A stretch of DNA of 9,729 bases, taken from the NCBI GenBank assembly GCA_030146615.1, contig JASLBL010000666.1:1-9729 (forward strand), read 5' to 3'. The first letter of the stretch is position 1. Every line of letters begins with the position of its first letter. Under the pieces are notes generated by a model, which saw nothing but the letters and a program-made list of their open reading frames with translations, searched no databases and had not been told where the DNA came from. This document shows, in pieces, positions 7,306 through 9,729 of this stretch. Made by a program: the position numbers and the translations under genes. This DNA comes from Actinomycetes bacterium (lineage in GTDB: Bacteria; Actinomycetota; CALGFH01).

Positions 7306-8044
7306 GGGACCGCGGATCAGGCCCGCAAGGCGGGCTTGAGGGCCTGCATGGCCGCCACGCCCGGGCCCGCCCGCGCCGGCGGTCGCCGGAGAAGACATGC
7401 CAGCGGGTCAGCTCATCGGCTTCGCGATCCAGAACGTCTTTGAAGCGGCGAAAGGCGCCGCGCCCATCCAGCGCGACCTCCAGACGGTCGGTCAGCACCG
7501 GGTCGGTCGCGGTGGCGGCGAAGTCGACCATGTCCCGGTAGGCGACCCCCGAGCCGACGCCGTCGATCCACAGCCAGCGGTCGGAATCCTCCAAGTCGGC
7601 CGGCTCAGCCTCGCCAAGCCCGAGACCTTCGCCGCCGTCGAGGCCCTCCACCTGGGCCGACCAGATCTCCCCAGTCTCAACATCCAGCCGGGCGCCGCCG
7701 TCGACCGGGCTTCTCTCCAGCCAGCTCGACAGCTCGTCCAGCTCGACCGGGACCAGCCGGCGCATGAGCACCGCACCCCCGAGGGCCGCCGCCAGCTCCT
7801 CGGCCAGCTCCTCGTCGCCCTCGGCCATACGCTCGCGCAGGGCATCCAGGCAGGCGTCGGCCAGCTCCCGGGCGCCTCCCGTCTGCTGCCGCAGCGCCAC
7901 CAGCAACCCGTCGCCGGCCAGCTGCAGCACCGACTCGAGCGGCCGCTCGCGGAGCGCTGCAAGCACGGCCTGGCCGTCACCCCGATGGACCGCGCCACGC
8001 AGTTCCTGCACCGCCGCCTTGTCCCAGCCGTTCGCCTGCCCCAC
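7199..8044 (-). CDS. UPF0158-family protein, probably frameshifted near its 3' end
   Basis: From the GTG at 8044-8042 the frame is open to 7199 (281 codons), but only about 230 look genuine. Residues 1-95 are a helical, Ala/Leu/Glu-rich region. Residues 97-230 are the UPF0158 core: LDVETGEIWSA (120-130), DRWLWIDGVGSGVAYRDMVDF (155-175), ALDGRGAFRRFKDVL (191-205), RWHVFSGDRRRGRARAW (214-230). After Trp230 the tail turns Cys/Pro/Ser-rich and its codons lose GC3 preference. Another frame then takes over with near-perfect GC3, reads AMQALKPALRA and stops at 7319-7317, 11 bases before the helicase start. One missing base near 7350-7357 explains this, giving an intended product of about 242 residues. 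UPF0158 has no established function. GGTGGTGG three bases upstream may be the ribosome site. First certain gene of the SNF2-SWIM cassette. Confidence 0.8.
   Translation of the reverse strand: MGQANGWDKAAVQELRGAVHRGDGQAVLAALRERPLESVLQLAGDGLLVALRQQTGGARELADACLDALRERMAEGDEELAEELAAALGGAVLMRRLVPVELDELSSWLERSPVDGGARLDVETGEIWSAQVEGLDGGEGLGLGEAEPADLEDSDRWLWIDGVGSGVAYRDMVDFAATATDPVLTDRLEVALDGRGAFRRFKDVLDREADELTRWHVFSGDRRRGRARAWRPCRPSSPPCGPDPRSRACCSRALVGLLPAVPVGGGPGAAGHCPTKAGSPR
7318..7338 (-). repeat. Perfect inverted repeat just upstream of the helicase start
   Basis: GCCCGC (7321-7326) and GCGGGC (7330-7335) form a perfect 6-bp GC-only stem with a 3-base loop. Outside it, CA/TG pairs at 7318-7319 and 7337-7338 add to the stem after one mismatch. 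It overlaps the stop codon of the presumed true UPF0158 frame and ends 12 bases before the helicase GTG. It could affect translation of the helicase start or simply be chance in GC-rich coding sequence. Confidence 0.4.
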
Positions 8045-8047
8045 TGT

Positions 8048-8099
8048 CCACCACCGAAGTCGCTCCCACCTTGCAGGTGGAGGCTACCGCGAAAGCGGT
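8048..8099 (-). promoter_or_regulatory. Structured leader of the UPF0158 gene with competing pairings
   Basis: Reading toward the gene on the minus strand there are two stems. ACCGC (8099-8095) pairs with GCGGT (8090-8086) around a 4-base loop. CCACC (8080-8076) pairs with GGTGG (8070-8066) around 5 bases, with flanking bases adding two more pairs past a bulge. The same CCACC can instead pair with GGTGG inside GGTGGTGG (8055-8048), which sits right in front of the GTG start and is the only ribosome-site candidate. The two pairings exclude each other, so the first stem would free the ribosome site. The function is inferred; no known riboswitch class was recognised. Confidence 0.35.
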
Positions 8100-8338
8100 G
8101 ACATCCCCGGTGGTGGCGTGCCGGCCGGGGCGCCATGGCTGAAACTGTCGCAGCCGTCGACTACCTGCGCCAGGTGCGCCCCAAAGGACACCGTGTCGTC
8201 GCACGAGAAGTTGCTCTCTGCGGCCGGATGTCCCTTCACCACCGGCAGCTCGAGCAGCTCGAGCAGCTCGGAGCGAGAGGGAGCCCGACGCTGCGGGTGA
8301 TGAACGACAGGAAGCCGCTGGAGCTGTAGCACCAACAC
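8084..8338 (-). CDS. Doubtful small protein upstream of the UPF0158 gene
   Basis: An 84-codon minus-strand frame ends 39 bases before the UPF0158 start and would be the first gene of that operon. The product is not recognised. The N-terminal third has poor codon use; from about residue 23 (SELLELLELPVVKG) to 75 the third position is mostly G or C. That stretch contains the repeated LLE block, then a Ser/Thr/Asp-rich part with two cysteines (SNFSC, DGCDSF) and a Pro-rich end. No membrane segment. Starts GTG, TTG and GTG follow one another at 8338-8330, with GAGG upstream placed best for the second or third. A plus-strand frame of 64 codons (8135-8329) covers the same bases and looks about as good, so neither can be trusted. 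Confidence 0.25.
   Translation of the reverse strand: MLVLQLQRLPVVHHPQRRAPSRSELLELLELPVVKGHPAAESNFSCDDTVSFGAHLAQVVDGCDSFSHGAPAGTPPPGMSPLSR
8245..8271. repeat. Three tandem copies of a 9-base unit
   Basis: The unit GCAGCTCGA is repeated three times with one change in the last base. Being a multiple of three, it keeps any reading frame and gives LLE repeats on the minus strand or QLE repeats on the plus strand. It probably arose by slippage and is a likely site of length variation between strains. Confidence 0.75.
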
Positions 8339-8453
8339 GCGCCTCGGAACCGCAGCATGAAACCCGTCACAAACGTCACGACTTCAAGCCCCATGAACGA
8401 CTAGATGACCAGCAGGTAGGCCGGACTGTCGCCCGAGGCGTGGCCGGGGTGAT

Positions 8454-8460
8454 AAGGAGG
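8454..8460 (+). promoter_or_regulatory. Perfect Shine-Dalgarno sequence facing right
   Basis: AAGGAGG lies six bases before ATGATG at 8467-8472, the best ribosome site in the window, yet on the strand opposite to all real genes. It serves only a 13-codon frame. This is either a leader or small-peptide gene, the surviving 5' end of a broken gene, or chance. Confidence 0.4.
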
Positions 8461-8466
8461 CCCCAT

Positions 8467-8508
8467 ATGATGTCGTTCTGGAAGTCTCTGGTGACCCGCG
8501 GGTCATAG
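8467..8508 (+). CDS. Thirteen-codon reading frame behind a perfect ribosome site
   Basis: The frame encodes MMSFWKSLVTRGS and ends with TAG at 8506-8508. Its last third overlaps the palindrome TGACCCGCGGGTCA. There is no run of a regulatory amino acid as in a classical attenuator peptide, and no clear gene follows on this strand. It may be a gene start truncated by mutation. Its only support is the ribosome site. Confidence 0.2.
   Translation: MMSFWKSLVTRGS
8492..8505. promoter_or_regulatory. Perfect 14-bp palindrome, possible operator
   Basis: TGACCCGCGGGTCA reads the same on both strands. A perfect palindrome of this length outside coding sequence is the usual form of a binding site for a dimeric regulator. 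It lies about 150 bases upstream of the doubtful small gene and 450 bases upstream of the UPF0158 start. No regulator gene stands beside it, so the protein that might bind is unknown. Confidence 0.35.
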
Positions 8509-8808
8509 CCTCCGGCGCCACGCTGTTGAGCCCGATGAAGCCGCTGCCGCTCGGTCAGGTGGTGTCGACGGGGGCAGCAGCCCGAGGCGTCGACTCGACC
8601 GAGCACCGCCCACGCCGAGCTGCGAGGTCCGAACCATGTTCGATCTTGCGCCGTCCGACCATCGGATCGAGATCGCCGCTCGGTAAGGCTAGGCCTGGCG
8701 GCAGCCGCTCATCTCCAACCAGCCGATTGGCAACCCGCTGCCTTGAGGTCGACGGCCTGACCATCCCACGCCACCGCTGCACAACAGCTCGGCCAAGCCA
8801 TGGCGCAG

Positions 8809-9315
8809 TCAGGTCTCAGGGATCGTTCGGACGCCGAGGTCGCCCTGTGGACCCGGCTCGTCATCGCTCCCCTCGTCCTCGGCCAGCCCATCGTCTTGGG
8901 CTGCCGGGTCATCGAACACCCGGAAGGGATCGCGCGACGGGCCGATCCTCGACTCTGGTTCGCGCCGCCCGCCCAGGTTCCGGTCCCTCGCGGCTGCCTC
9001 CTCGACGGTCAGCTCGGCCAGCGGGAACGCCTCCAGCCGCTCGTCGGGAATGGGTCGACCGCTCAGGATCGAGGCCCCGTAGGTGCCCGCCGCAAGCCGA
9101 GCCTCCGCCCGCTCCAGGGCGCCCCATCGGTCCCGCAGCCGCTCGCTCAGGGCCTGGCTGGTCTCCTCAGCGAGCCGGCGACCGGCGCCGTCCACCGGGT
9201 CCTCGGGGCTGGACCCGCCCACGGCGTCGTCGTGGTCGCGCGACACTGCCCGACCCAGCTGCTCGAGTCGGCGACGCTCCTGGTCCAGTAGGGCTCGCGC
9301 TCGCGCCTCGTCCAC
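8809..9315 (-). CDS. DksA/TraR-like protein lacking the zinc-finger cysteines
   Basis: A 168-residue acidic protein. Residues 1-70 are largely charged helix, as in the DksA coiled coil. Residues 66-110 are the diagnostic part: ALERAEARLAAGTYGASILSGRPIPDERLEAFPLAELTVEEA in two pieces. Family members normally have CxxCGRPIP and a later LCxxC. Here the four cysteines correspond to Ser82, Ser85, Thr103 and Glu106, so no zinc can be held, although GTYG and GRPIP are intact. The C-terminus (130-168) is a long Asp/Glu-rich tail. DksA/TraR proteins bind RNA polymerase through the secondary channel and tune stringent-response promoters; whether this one does is open. The GTG at 9315-9313 is chosen because an in-frame TGA lies four codons upstream and GAGGAG stands five bases before it. 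Confidence 0.82.
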   Translation of the reverse strand: MDEARARALLDQERRRLEQLGRAVSRDHDDAVGGSSPEDPVDGAGRRLAEETSQALSERLRDRWGALERAEARLAAGTYGASILSGRPIPDERLEAFPLAELTVEEAAARDRNLGGRREPESRIGPSRDPFRVFDDPAAQDDGLAEDEGSDDEPGPQGDLGVRTIPET

Positions 9316-9320
9316 CAGCG

Positions 9321-9326
9321 CTCCTC
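9321..9326 (-). promoter_or_regulatory. Ribosome site fixing the GTG start of the DksA-like gene
   Basis: GAGGAG on the minus strand is five bases upstream of the GTG at 9315. A TGA in the same frame directly behind it rules out longer starts. Confidence 0.7.
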
Positions 9327-9729
9327 ATCGGCCCGTACCGTCGCCATCGCCGCGACCGCACCGGTTGGCAGAACCAAGCCGGGATCTAGCCCGAGCATCC
9401 ATAGACTTGGCCAGCATACTGCCTGATCGTCGGGCAGCGTCCAACCGTGGCCTCACTCCGCCACATCGGCGCCCCACGATCTTTGGCACACTCTCTGGGC
9501 CGGGTTGGACGACACCACCCGGCTCCGGTAGTCGACGAACTGATCTGCCATCAATGCAGCCGGCACGGGCCACATGGACATCGGCGGCCGCAACGGCGCA
9601 GGCGCCCACACCAGGGCCTGAGCTAGCCGTGTCGTGGAGGCCATCGATCCTCGAAATCCCCAACCGGTCAGCGCTGACACCGCTAGCGCAGGATCTGCAA
9701 CTGGATTGCTAGCAGTCTCCCTTGTAGAC
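9327..9729. other. Region without a recognisable gene at the right edge
   Basis: About 400 bases upstream of the DksA-like gene. Several frames stay open for 75-110 codons only because stops are rare in GC-rich DNA; none shows steady codon preference or a known motif. It should contain the promoter of the DksA-like gene. TATGCT on the minus strand (9418-9413) could be a -10 box, but no -35 box lies at the right distance. Two GCTAGC sites about 25 bases apart stand near the right end. Genes beyond the window edge cannot be judged. Confidence 0.5.
9419..9437. repeat. Compact inverted repeat upstream of the DksA-like gene
   Basis: CTGCC (9419-9423) and GGCAG (9433-9437) pair, and GA/TC inside them pair again around a 3-base loop. 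On the plus strand the base pair between them is a G-T wobble, making an 8-bp stem; on the minus strand it is a mismatch. It could end a plus-strand transcript or bind a regulator. It is about 100 bases upstream of the GTG start. Confidence 0.35.

Larger units (their letters stand above)
8339..8808. other. Region without a convincing gene between the DksA-like gene and the UPF0158 cassette
   Basis: About 470 bases with no frame showing sustained GC3 preference or a recognisable domain. It contains CGTCAC twice, three bases apart (8365-8370, 8374-8379), the 14-bp palindrome at 8492-8505, a strong plus-strand ribosome site with a 13-codon frame at 8467-8508, and another 16-codon plus-strand frame at 8636-8686 (MFDLAPSDHR...). 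TCCGA (8654-8658) and TCGGA (8662-8666) make a short stem. The mixture suggests regulatory DNA for the leftward operon together with remains of decayed genes. A frame at 8376-8606 on the minus strand has a protein-like middle (DFQNDIIWGLLITP) but an unrecognised product. Confidence 0.5.

Noticed and set aside
7306..7398. 31-residue N-terminal extension of the helicase from the ATG at 7398
   Set aside because: The codons have poor third-position GC, the peptide is Gly/Pro-rich without similarity, and the same bases encode the conserved end of UPF0158.
5359..7443. Very long open frame on the plus strand opposite the helicase gene
   Set aside because: It is antisense to a gene with complete SNF2 motifs; its product is Arg/Gly/Gln-rich without any domain, as expected from reading GC-rich codons backward.
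8084..8338. Peptide with LLE-rich leader and Cys/Ser/Thr-rich end, resembling a modified-peptide precursor
   Set aside because: No modification enzyme, transporter or protease in the window, the leader repeat comes from slippage, and the frame itself is doubtful.
9316..9729. Overlapping long frames on both strands at the right edge
   Set aside because: Stops are rare in GC-rich DNA; no frame here has consistent codon preference or a known motif.
1..9729. CRISPR arrays, insertion sequences, rRNA, tRNA
   Set aside because: No regularly spaced repeats, no transposase motifs or terminal inverted repeats, and no structural RNA signature were found on either strand.

Overview
The window is very GC-rich (roughly 70% by eye), with coding frames that strongly prefer G or C in the third codon position. 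The gene content is LytR-CpsA-Psr, a FluG-like glutamine synthetase with its amidohydrolase, a HelZ-like SNF2 helicase paired with a SWIM protein, and a DksA/TraR-like protein. This fits a high-GC Gram-positive bacterium (Actinomycetota in the broad sense), probably an environmental or metagenomic lineage. That placement is inferred from gene families and composition only.

All convincing genes lie on the minus strand, so transcription runs from right to left. From the right: 9327-9729 has no recognisable gene. A DksA/TraR-like protein (8809-9315) follows, whose four zinc-ligand cysteines are all replaced. Next is about 470 bases without a convincing gene (8339-8808), holding a perfect 14-bp palindrome and two very short plus-strand reading frames, then a doubtful 84-codon frame (8084-8338).

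The centre is a compact cassette: a UPF0158-family protein (8044 downward), a large SNF2 helicase (4177-7305) and a SWIM zinc-finger protein (3278-4180). The last two overlap by four bases (GTGA) and are surely co-translated. The UPF0158 frame appears to lose register at its 3' end: restoring one base near 7350-7357 would end it at 7317, just before the helicase start. Two adjacent perfect hairpins follow the cassette.

To the left is a single-pass LytR-CpsA-Psr cell-wall ligase (1866-2942), followed by a hairpin. A two-gene operon then leaves the window: a FluG-type glutamine synthetase homologue (235-1584) and, four bases later, an amidohydrolase cut by the window edge (1-230). These two match the two halves of the fungal FluG fusion and probably act on the same small-molecule pathway. 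The most interesting items are the UPF0158-SNF2-SWIM cassette with its frame problem, the cysteine-less DksA-like protein, and two places where alternative base-pairing could work as a switch.
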